From positions 11,262,001 through 11,326,000 of the forward strand of contig NC_092582.1 of NCBI RefSeq assembly GCF_037975245.1: 64,000 bases of DNA. The letters are read 5' to 3'. Positions 47,291 to 59,400 of this stretch are shown here, one piece after another. This stretch comes from Apostichopus japonicus (Eukaryota; Echinodermata; Holothuroidea; Aspidochirotida; Stichopodidae). The position numbers and the translations under genes were made by a program. The first letter of the stretch is position 1. The number at the start of each line of letters is the position of its first letter. Under the pieces are notes generated by a model. That model had not been told where the DNA came from. It made no database searches and saw only the letters and a program-made list of their open reading frames with translations.

Positions 47291-50200
47291 AGGGCATTAC
47301 CTTTATAATGCATAACATATTTAATGTATAGATTTTTCGGATAACAAGTATGTAACATGAAGATCCCTATGGGAACTCCTGCGTAATGTCACCCGGTTCT
47401 GCAGTGGTAATGAACAATGCACCGTCTCCTTCAGTAATTTGAATATTCAAATTGTGAGTTAATGTAAAGTACCCAAGCCCATGCAACTTAACTCTATTTG
47501 TAGGATGTAACCATTAATGGGGGGGGGGGGAAGAGTTAATACCTCTGAAAGGACCAAATTGTTTTTGTTATTGTAAACCATTGTTATGCACAACAGTAGA
47601 GAGGTTTTGTGTACTATAGTCCCATGGTAGAACCAATTGTGTTTTAAGCATTGCATTTTGGGAAAGACTAGTTTCCCCGATTTATAGTCTTTAGCGTCAG
47701 GTGGAAGAAGGTCATTGTCATAATAGCCACATCTTTACCCAAACAGTAAGGAAAAACAAAGAACAAATTGACAAATGAAGAGTATCTAGTTTCTATGCTG
47801 ATTTACTTGAAATGTCTTGTAAAGAAAAGCTTCAGGACTCACTGAAAATTGATGATCAAACCAATTCTAGTTGATGTTAAACACACACACACCACACACA
47901 CATTCAAAAGATATTCTTAGGCTCATGTCTAAGTGACAACCTCAGTGTTCCATAATACGTAAAAACAAAACGAACAACTCTTTCAATTTTGTAATTTTGA
48001 AACCGGCATATTTTGTCATTGTTGTAGTCATGGTAACCATTAGGCGAAAAAAAAGTTGTCATGCTTTTTGAAAGGGTTATTGCGAAACCACATATTTGTT
48101 TGTTATCAAAACGAAAGTTAGTTATGACAAACCAGATGTAAGTTTGTGCCTCGTGAGGTAACAATTTCATTATTTACCACAAGTCTGGTCTTCTTTATTC
48201 TGTATTAGCTGAATTTCCCCCGTCAGTTATACTTTCAATTTTTGGATGGACTTTTAGTGGTTTTTAAACATGGCAACTATCTGTGCATTTGAGGAATCCT
48301 CATATTAAACATGATAACTATTATGAATGTTTGTTAGACTTTTTGCAAATTGTCGGAAGATAGGTGGCTGGGTTTATCATAACTAGTATTTTGGAGATAC
48401 TGTTCTGTTATTTCCTCTCTTCATTTTGATACTTCCATCTATTTGTTAAGACAATGTATAATCTTGAACAACTAAGCAGCCATTTGTTTAAAAACACAAT
48501 TGGCTTTCCATAACAATGAACCTTTATTTATATTTGTTGGTATATGAGTTTCACGATGCAATATCTTTTATTTTTGCACAAACTTCACATACCTGTGCTG
48601 AAAGCCCAGTTCACCTTTCGATATTATTTCTTCTTCTCGGATTATATCATTTACAAGTAGTTTATAGGGCCCGTTCCAAACCTCATTACCTCCTTCTAGA
48701 TGTACTTGTTAATTATTTAAAAACGAATGTATGATGGATATTGTAAATTAGTTGTAAATATTACAAAATGTTTGTGATCCTACAGGCGATATGACCCGTG
48801 TTCGCTACCATAAAAATAAATAGAGTAAAAAGTAGCTAGCAATAGTATCCTAAATGTCTTCTTAAATCTGTATCGTAATCTTCAACCACCAGATTTATCG
48901 AAGTGTTTAATGACGTGACTAGTTTTGTGACGACTAGCCTACGTCAATTTAAAGCAGTCTGTTTTATGTTTCGGCACTTTATGTTGTTTACCGATGAAAG
49001 ACCTTGAACGTATTAAAGAGATATCTTGTGTTAAATTGATGCATCTTTACAGTGATGTTTCACTTGACATAATACTGTCATGATCACACTGTTAAAGCAG
49101 CAACCTGCTACTTGATTAAGAAGCAGTACTCCAGGTTTAATGTACAGCATCAATTTCAAAAGAATGGAGTTGAGAAGAGTGTATCACATTGTTTGGTTTT
49201 TTTCCTGCCCAGGTTTTATCTTGGGGTGGATGTTCTTAATGAGTACTTATCATTGCTACATATGTCTGAGGTATTTAAGTGGATGGCCTATAAATGTTAG
49301 GACTAAAGCAGATGTGACTAGATCTAATTTGCTTCTAAAGATCCCGGGTGAAAAGTAAGTGTCGACAGAAAATATCTTTAGCAGCTTAAATGTATTTTTA
49401 CTTTTTCTTTACTGCATTTCTATAATCTGATCTAGAACTCAAGACATGTAGTCTTCTATTGTGTAATTTATTCAGGATTATTGCCAAATTTTGTAGTAAT
49501 ATATTTATTCTAATTTGAAAACTATGCTTGAGTAGAGCTGAGTGTAGGTCCTAAAAGTGTCGAACTATGGGGTTGAACCAGAGTTGTAACAAGTTGTAAC
49601 ATAAGGTTGAGTCGAGACACTGCCATTACTTTTCCTGTGCTTAAGAGATATTCTGGCGGTAGGCAATGAAAGTCCTATATAGAAGAGAAAAATATTCCTT
49701 TGTAATCTATGGGAATGTGGATTTGACCTAAAAGATGACAAAAGTGTTTCTGAAATTCTTGCTAAGCGATCAATATTTCAGCCACCTTGAAAAAATCCTT
49801 TCAAATGGAGTCGATTGACTCATACCTCTGGTGGATAATATCTATGAGGGGAGAATATTAAAAATACTTTCTCAGAGTCACTTGAACACAAAATGCTTGA
49901 TACATTTGACACATACCTCTGGTGGATCATATCTATCCAATTGGAGAAAATTAAAATACTTTCTCAAAGTCATGTAACTTTAAAAATTTAGCGACTCTAG
50001 TCGTGGCTCGTTACAACACATTCGCCAGAAAGTCTCCACAGATGTGGACTTGTGTGCAAGTTGTATTAAATTTCCACAAGTACTTTTATGCTTGTATTTG
50101 TATATATTGAAATAATATTAACAATCATACATATTCTCAGTTTTGTGCTTACCATGTACACTGTCGGGATTAGTCAATGGTTTTTTTTCCATTTCTGAAA

Positions 50201-53200
50201 CTGTATAATTTCCTCCACTGTCTTTTACTGTTGATGATGCTTTACTTTTGAAGTCAACATTTTATGTTAAAATGTTTTCAACAATTTACTTTGACATTAT
50301 TAGAGTGAACGAATCAATCAGACAATTTTTGCCCTCTCCTGTATAGAGTGTGAAATCTCAATGTCTCTTAAAGTTATAGCGTAATTTAGGATTTTTCCCC
50401 GCCTCTTTTGGGAATGGGGGGGGGGGAGGGGGATCATCACATACTGAAGGTCAAACAATTGACAATATTGTCATTATTTTAATAGTTCAAAGCATCTTTA
50501 TGCTTTTCTGAAATTCCCTTCACATTCTTCTCTGGTTGCGTCCAAATAGAAGAGTTGATTGTCTCCAACAATTGGAATGCAATGTGGAAAGTACTAAGAG
50601 AGACACATTGGAAACTGATTAGCAGAGACCCGCTGGAAACCAATTTGCAGAGACACGCTGGAAACCAATATGCAACTTTTTCATCAAATTCTCTTTTGAT
50701 TTGATTTTGTACTGGGGATGGGGGAGTGAACATAAATTCGCTAATTCATTTCATAAGAGCTAATCTGACGAATGTTTATCTTCAAGTTTTGATTATATTT
50801 CAATTTTATTTTTCCATTCTCCATGCAATGATTTTATCCTTACTTAACTCTTTTCTTCCTTTCTGATTTAGTTGCTATTTTCTTCATATATTACATTATG
50901 TCGGTATGTGTTTACAGCATGTAGTATGTGTCAAGCCATAAATGGCTAGATGAGCCAATCTTGGTAACCAAATTTCAGTGTGAAATTCTTGCTATATTGA
51001 GATTTTAACGTAGATATCATTGGCAGGCATGCAGAGCTTAAGAACGTCACTGTACATATTTACGGGTATTTTGGCATTGTCCCAAAACATTTCATTTTCC
51101 CTACTGGGGTTATTTTTTTGTCCACCTTCATTGAGGTATTGCCTCTAAATTTAGAACGGACAGAGTTAAAACAATGGCACTTAAAATTGACCAAGAGGTA
51201 TCGTTATTTGTGGATGTAATAAAAAACAGACTTGGATATTTCTCATGCGAGACAAAAACAAGCCTGTAACTTTGGTTGGAATTTGCACTATGTGTGAGTT
51301 ACGCCTAGGATATGGAATACATGATTTACTGTGGGTTGATGTCTGTCTGTCGGTCTGTCTGTCTTATTATGTGATATTTAGTCTCTTGTAACCTCAAGGA
51401 TATTTTCATCATAATAATCTTTAAGCCATCGAAAAAGCAAAACTGTCATTAGAAGCTATAAAACAAAATTTAATAAATGTCGAGATCAAATGAAATTCAT
51501 GGAAAAATTATACCATAATAATTTATACAGTGCAGACACACTCTATAAATCTTCTGGTAGGCGTTGGGGAAGGGGTCACCCCACGGGGGCCTCTCCACTG
51601 CACCCAATAACTTATTGTTCAATGTGTATTTTGTAATTTGTATAGACATTTTAATGCTGCATATTAAAGAGTGCAGATAACTTTTAACTTCTGGACATAT
51701 TAATGATCAAGAATTATTTTCTGTTTTAAATCTAATACTTTCAACTCAGTTATGTGACTGTGATGTGACCTCTCCGTTCAGTTATCAGGCTTGTCTAGAA
51801 GTGAAAAGGGAGACAGGAAATCCCATTTCAAATAAAATGATCTTGGCGTTTGTTTAATTTCTATGCCATCGTAAAAATATGTCGTGAAATACCGAGAAAG
51901 AAATTAACAAAAAAAGAAGAAAAAATAAAAAGAACAATGACTACTAACAAACGTTTATTGTAAGCCTAGACTTTCTTTGTCTCATTTGTCATTTTCCTCA
52001 GAAAAAGAGAATATTTTATATAAATAAGTTACTTTTGGAACTTTAAAAATAAATACCAAATACAGAGGCAGGAAAGGAAGTTTGAGCGGGACCAAGATCA
52101 ACCGACGGACATTTTTTCAAGGGATGTCTACAATTTTTCTGAATGTGAAAAGTAAGGGACTATAATGGCAGGGTGAAGGGGAGGGGGTGGGCATGAGGGT
52201 GGGGATGGGGGTGATATTCCGTTGTTTGGTTTTGATGGATACTACTACACAAAACCTATTAATACAGATACTCTGTAATCTCTAGCTAATGAATATGATA
52301 TTAACAAATATTCACCAGAATAAAAAACAATTTTTTCTTAATGTGCATTGGAATGTGTATGAAACAGGAACCAAACTTTGTTTACAATATTGTACTAAGG
52401 CAATATGGAAAATATGTGCATACCATTCTTGACATAACACACTCAATGAAAGAATTAGGCCTACACTTTGGGTAGCAGTATCGTTTGGACTCATAGAGTG
52501 TCAAAACGGTGACTAATATGGACTGTTGGCGTCCTCGGTCTTGCTTGCGGCAGATACATCCATACCGATCAGGGAATAATTTAGTATTCAAATTATTGTG
52601 CAGTACGTTTCAGAAGTTCTGGTTCCTGTATTAAAACCTTAATACATTCTTAGGGCTCATATAGCAGTTTGGCCATTCGTCATAGCATTTTGTGAAGAGG
52701 TGATACTGGATTAATTATTCACTGCCGATATCACAGCTGGGGTATTAATGGACTCTCTGCAAGTCCCAACATCATTTCAATAGCATTTCTTATGTCACAT
52801 TATCAAACATTGAAGTGATTGTAAAACAGACAATTTTTTCTATACAGTTGGAATATTCTTGATACAAAACTATTTTGTCTTCTTCTTTATGCACACAGAT
52901 TAATAGAAATGATGAAAAAAAAAAAAAAATTTACATGTCATATTAAAAAATGTCCACATTCATCTTCCTTCCCTGTCCTTTCCCAAAATATGTAGATAAA
53001 AACTTGGGCTCGTTGACAATTCATCCGTTAGAATAGTTTTCATAAATCTCTACCAGTTATTCGAGAAACTGTCTTCTATAAACGTATAGAGAATGAGAGC
53101 GCCATTGAGGTGTGGAGACAGGTTATGAAGATCCGCTAGTTTAAAACAGATCTATTTCAACACTTGGGAGAAAACGAAAGCCGTTTTACTCTTTACAAAT

Positions 53201-53236
53201 ACGGAGCTATTTCCATTTAAGTGTCCAATCTTCATT
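47291..53236. other. intergenic between convergent genes, no gene recognised
   Basis: Only short frames without domains are seen, plus G tracts near 47519 and 50417 and a CA-rich stretch at 47881-47903. The 3' UTRs of MAN1B1 (from the left) and POT1 (from the right) must end here. I could not assign a poly(A) site with confidence. Confidence 0.5.
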
Positions 53237-53458
53237 CTAGACTTCGGTCAGATCGCTGGATAGCAACGTGTCGACTAATTGGTAGATTCTATGTGACTCC
53301 TTGTGCCTGACCATTGTGTGTCCTTTAATACAACATTCCAAGCTACTCTGATCTGAATCAGTCTTAGACTCTATGACTTCCATAATCCGGGCTAATCTGT
53401 TCCTTTGTGATTCATCCTTGTAAAGATTGTCTGGTTCTAATCCATTTAAGAATTTTGT
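53237..53458 (-). CDS. POT1: POT1 terminal exon
   Basis: 73 residues and TAG (53239-53237). SLECCIKGHTMV and RIYQLVDTLL align with the C-terminus of vertebrate POT1. Acceptor TTTTTTTCTAG. Confidence 0.93.
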   Translation of the reverse strand, partial: TKFLNGLEPDNLYKDESQRNRLARIMEVIESKTDSDQSSLECCIKGHTMVRHKESHRIYQLVDTLLSSDLTEV

Positions 53459-56291
53459 CTAGAAAAAAAGGAGACAACAATAAATAGAACTTTATTTAAA
53501 TAAATTTTCAATGCAAAAGAGGATTTCAAATATTAAACGATAAGTTGTTCAAAAGAGAATTTAAAAATAGATAAAAAATCAACTCAATTGCAACCCACAG
53601 CAAGTTAAACAATAAGTTCATATAAGTTGCCTTTACATAAATAACAGGTATGACCATACACTATACAATATTATCTCCATGACAACTGCCAGAAAGCAAA
53701 GCAGCACAGATTTCATTATAGCCACGAACATCTTCAGCTAGAGCCGTGCAGAAAATTACAGCAGTTCGACAGGAATAGAAAACTAACCCATATTCAGGTA
53801 AATTAAAGCGAGAGAAGGCAGGAAAATAATTGATTTCAGAACGTGCTTTCCCACTAAATGAAACATCAATACAAAAATCTACTAGACATATTGCTATATA
53901 TTTCAAAATTTTGAAAGCAGATTGTGAGTTCACATCTACCATCCACACATTCCTTCCCTCCCACTCAAATATACTTTAAGGGGTGTGAAGAATCGCGCAC
54001 AAAGAAACGTCTGATGCTGGTAATCTGACCTAGTTTTGAATGAGGTGTAACAGAAGGTATTAGACACCACCATCGATCCCAGAAAATACACACACAGCTT
54101 GCTACCGTCGGTAATTAGCCACTAGTGTACAGTCAATACATGCAGCTACGGTCAATACCCACAACACAGTGTACATAGCAGCGATGGACATCTCAGCAGG
54201 GAGTTGTTATGGAACTCCCTGATCTCAGGTCCAGATAACAAGGTATCACGTTTCATTACTGCCTGCATTTGAAGCGACAAGAAGAAAACTTCACTTGCAA
54301 GCAACGGAAAGTTAACTTTTTTCAGAGTTTTGGGGCGAGTCTTCAATGCCTTTAACCATGATCCATCATGTTCCACATTCTTATTGGCTTTATTACGATT
54401 GATAGTGTATGATTTGAACAGCAATTGGATTATTTAGCCCTCTTGGTAACTAAACTTTCAGATATCTTACAAGTAAACTAATATGCAAACAAGACAAATA
54501 AAGAAAGTAAAATCCCATAAAACTACTACTGTGGTACTACTACTACTCACTGCTTGATCTCCTTGCACTATTACTTCAATGCTATCTGAGTTATCCTCCA
54601 GGTTCAGCTTAAACAGGTACTCATAATTCATCAGTATTTTACGTCCATCTACAAGAACACAATAAATGCAGGTAAATGCTTTTATTAGAAGTGCTTGTTT
54701 TACTACACTAGGAATTAGTAGACAACAATAAAAGGTATCAAATGGAACAGGCTTGTGTTAAAAGCTGGCCGTAATCAACAACCGTTTGAGACCGGTGTTC
54801 ATGTAAGATGAATGCAAAATTATTTCCCTGGCATCGGTTGCACTTGTCAAAACTAGGCATATTGTAGTTGTGAACTGCCGACAGATGGCGTTGCGTCGGA
54901 CAGTGTGTGGCTTGCTTTGGATGAATAACTATAAAGTGACTTACTGCTTACATCAGGGCAATAGCGGGGGGGGGGGGGGCGGGGGCATAGTATATTGATA
55001 CCAGGTTCTGTTGCTTTGGATGAATAACTATCAAGTGTCTTACTGCTTGCATCAGGGCAACAGTGGGGGGGGGGCAGAGTATTTTGATGCCAGGTTCTGT
55101 TGCTTTGGATGAATAACTATAAAGTGACTTACTGCTTGCATCAGGGCAATAGCGGGGGGGGGGGCATAGTATATTGATACCAGGTTCTGTTGCTTTGGAT
55201 GAATAACTATAAAGTGACTTACTGCTTGCATCAGGGCAACAGCGGGGGGGGGCAGAGTATTTTGATGCCAGATTCTGTTTCTTTGGATGAATAACTATAA
55301 AGTGACTTACTGCTTGCATCAGGGCAATAGCTGGGGGGGGGGCATAGTATATTGATACCAGGTTCTGTTGCTTTGGATGAATAACTATAAAGTGACTTAC
55401 TGCTTGCATCAGGGCAACAGCGGGGGGGGGGCAGAGTATTTTGATGCCAGGTTCTGTTTCTTTGGATGAATAACTATAAAGTGACTTACTGCTTGCATCA
55501 GGGCAATAGCTGGGGGGGGGGGCATAGTATATTGATACCAGGTTCTGTTGCTTTGGATGAATAACTATAAAGTGACTTACTGCTTGCATCAGGGCTACAG
55601 CCGGGGGGGGGGGGCAGATTAATTTGATGCCAGGTTCTGTTGCTTGGGTGAATAACTATAAAGTGACTTACTGCTTGTATCAGGGCAACAGCGGGGGCAG
55701 AGTAATTTGATGCCAGGTTCTGGTGAGGACAGAGGGACATACTTTAGACACGCCTGAGGAGGTTGAGAGAGCTTCAGGCCATTCTTGCAAAGTGTGATGA
55801 CATCTCTAGCTGAGACATCTGTTTCAAAAAGGCAAAACGAATCAATGTTAGTCAATAGGACAGGTGTTTTCTTCGTCAAATGCAAATGCACTTTCAAACT
55901 GGGAGAAGAAGCAACAAACTGAAGAATAGATGCCAGGTACTGAACAGATCAACCCATTATAACAGGCCAACAGTAGTATTAGCATGCTTAAATTTGCTAC
56001 AAAGTTTCAGACAAATAGATAGATGGACAGATGGACAGACGAAAAGAAGGATATCTAAACTATATAAATATGTGAAAAATGGAAAGCAGACTGAGAAATT
56101 ATGAAGGATAGAAAAAGAGCAAAGAAATATTTGACTAGAACAGAATCCAAATGAGTGACATCTGGATTACATTTCCTCCATGGGGTTGCCATGTGGAAGC
56201 CACAGTACCTGGCACAAGGTGGAACCAGGGTTCATGCTCCAGTGTTGTTCGATACAACCCAGAAAGCTCTTTTCCAGCAAGAATATATATG

Positions 56292-56340
<49 letters not shown>

Positions 56341-56440
56341 TAGGTTGGCGTCTATCTTGGCGCAGAGTGCTCTATGTCCATTGGACAGAGCGGGATATAT
56401 GTTGATACTAGATGAGTGTTCCACTAGTCTCATCTAGTAT

Positions 56441-56476
<36 letters not shown>

Positions 56477-59400
56477 TAAAATATGGGGAATTGTTGTAAA
56501 ATCTCACTATTCACTTCCACTGTTCCATATTTCCCTTCTAGTTGGATAACTTTTAATCTCTGGTGCAGTGTCTGTGTCTCTGGCTGGCTAGATAGAGTTG
56601 ACGACTGAGACGCTTGATAAAAAAACAACAAAACATGTACAAATAAGTTAATAATGTTAAGTTTAATAGTAACATACATATGTTATTCTGTACACAATAT
56701 CGCATACATACATTATTCTGTACACAATATCGAATACATTATTCTATACATGCATATCACATACATATATTACTCTGTACAAACATATCGCATACATATG
56801 TTATTCTGTACAATCGTATCGCACACATATGTTATCCTGTACATATATCTTGTATACCATATAAATCTTCCCATGATATATAATATAACTTATTCTGAAC
56901 ATACACACTATATGCCAACTTTACTCTGTACATACACAATATATGCCAACTTATATTGTACATACACACTATATGCCAACTTACTCTGTACATACACACT
57001 ATATGCCAACTTTATTCTTTACATACATGTCACATACCTTGTTAATCCAAATATAGAAATCATATACCATTTTATTCCACACATGCACATGATATACCCC
57101 CTTATTCTGTATACTCCAGTGCTTTACCTGTTACATAATCATTACTGGACTGGGAATCAGACAGGCTCTCTCCCCGTCTCGCTCGTTTAGGGGATCTCCC
57201 CGTAGATGAACGTAATGTCATTCCAGATGCAGTACTCTCGGGAGAGTCTTCTGCCTGCTTTCTCTTTGTGCTCTTGGAAGGACTGTGGAAGTAGAAACCA
57301 TCAAGATTAAAGTCCATGAAAACACTCATAGGAAGGTGCAAAGGGCAAACATTTGATTGTCTCATCGATGTGAGGTGTAAGGTCCAACAATGACAATAAC
57401 AAAGGGTGATGTCAGGTCCAACAATGACAATAACGAAGGGTGATGTCAGGTCCAACAATGACAATAAAAAAGGGTGATGTCAGGTCCAACAATGATAATA
57501 ACAAAGGGTGATGTCAGGTCCAACAATGATAATAACAAAGGGTGATGTCAGGTCCAACAATGATAATAACAAAGGGTGATGTCAGGTCCAACAATGACAA
57601 TAACAAAGGGTGATGTCAGGTCTAACAATGATAATAACAAAGGGTGATGTCAGGTCCAACAATGATAATAACAAAGGGTGATGTCAGGTCCAACAATGAT
57701 AATAACAAAGGGTGATGTCAGGTCCAACAATGATAATAACAAAGGGTGATGTCAGGTCCAACAATGACAATAACAAAGGGTGATGTCAGGTCCAACAATG
57801 ACAATAACAAAGGGTGATGTCAGGTCCAACAATGATAATGACAACGGGTGATGTCAGGTCCAACAATGACAATAACAAAGGGTGATGTCAGGTCCAACAA
57901 TGATAATAACAAAGGGTGATGTCAGGTCCAACAATGATAATAACAAAGGGTGATGTCAGGTCCAACAATGATAATAACAAAGGGTGATGTCAGGTCCAAC
58001 AATGATAATAACAAAGGGTGATGTCAGGTCCAACAATGATAATAACAAAGGGTGATGTCAGGTCCAGCAATGATAATAACAAAGGGTGATGTCAGGTCCA
58101 GCAATGATAATAACAAAGGGTGATGTCAGGTCCTACAATGACAATAACAAAGGGTGATGTCAGGTCCTACAATGACAATAACAAAGGGTGACTTGGTAGT
58201 CAGATCTTCACCTCTGATGTCCCTTCATCTGCTACTGTCCCTATGTACTATTTCATTTCATTTACTCTACTTGCATAAAAGCAGCCTCTCTGCAACCAAC
58301 AAATAAATGAGAAAATCTTCACAGTAACTGGTAATATACCCAGAACACACTACTAAATTTATAATTTCTTGACCAGCCAAGGGTTTCTCAGAAAGGACAA
58401 ACTTCAAATCACCACATTTTCAGGAGTAATATTTTAAGTCTGGGCTTTCACTTAGCATTGCATTATTTGTTTTGTTTTGTCTACCATATAGATGCCTATC
58501 TCTCTTATATTATGTTTAACTATAATTATAATGATGATTTACGAGTGTCCTGAGCTCTCCGCAGAGTTGATATATGTGCATTGTAAACTTCTTATATGAT
58601 TATTATTATTATTATTTAATACTACGATTACCTTTTTTCATTAGTAGCAGCCTCTGTAAATTTCCCTTCATTTGCCTCCACTGCCTGCTGACTCATACGC
58701 TGTTGTCGGGCTTTAATTCTCATACTTGATCTGGGTCCTGGTTCTTCACTTGTTCTTGCTGATCCTTCCACTTTGCTACCAGGGGGTCGTAACTTTCTCC
58801 GTCTTGGAGAATGTCGTCTGCTTGACTTGTTTCCTTCATCAATGGTGTGGTTTTTTTTAACTGGAAAATCTTTCAGGAATGAGAGTCCGCACCTGCAGAT
58901 ACGAATGCAGGAATACGATTGGACGATTGTGGAATGATCATATTAGGGCACAAGGAACTGAAGTTTTGAGGGAAAGGTGAAAACTGCAACAACAAGTAGA
59001 GTGAAAAGAAACATATATTTCAGACAGATATTCCCAGTAGTATGAATTTTGAAAATAAATTTGTTGCACAGACTGATAACACCTTTCATTGCAAAGATAG
59101 GAATATTCAATTTTGGAGTCACCTGTATGAATGTATCTGGCAACAGAAAACTGAATGGAATTGTCATGGCAATGGAGCAAAGATTGTTTTCACAAAGTAC
59201 ATATCATTTATACAGAAAACATAATAAATAATCAACTTACCAATTGTTAATATTTCTATGAGTCGTGAAGTCATATTTATATATTGTGGGTGGGGGGGGG
59301 GAGGGAAAAGTAGGAGGAGGGGAAGAAGTTGGAAAAGGAGAAAAGAGGAAGTTATGGAGAGAAGGGAGAAAATTGGGAGCATGCAAGGGAGTTTGTAGGC

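Noticed and set aside
54948-55589. 213-codon minus-strand open frame
   Set aside because: It is read-through of the 90-bp minisatellite, kept open because the period is close to a multiple of three; the POT1 frame across the founder exon is different.
56654-57190. 178-codon plus-strand open frame
   Set aside because: Tyr/Ile/His repeats are translated minisatellite inside a POT1 intron on the opposite strand.
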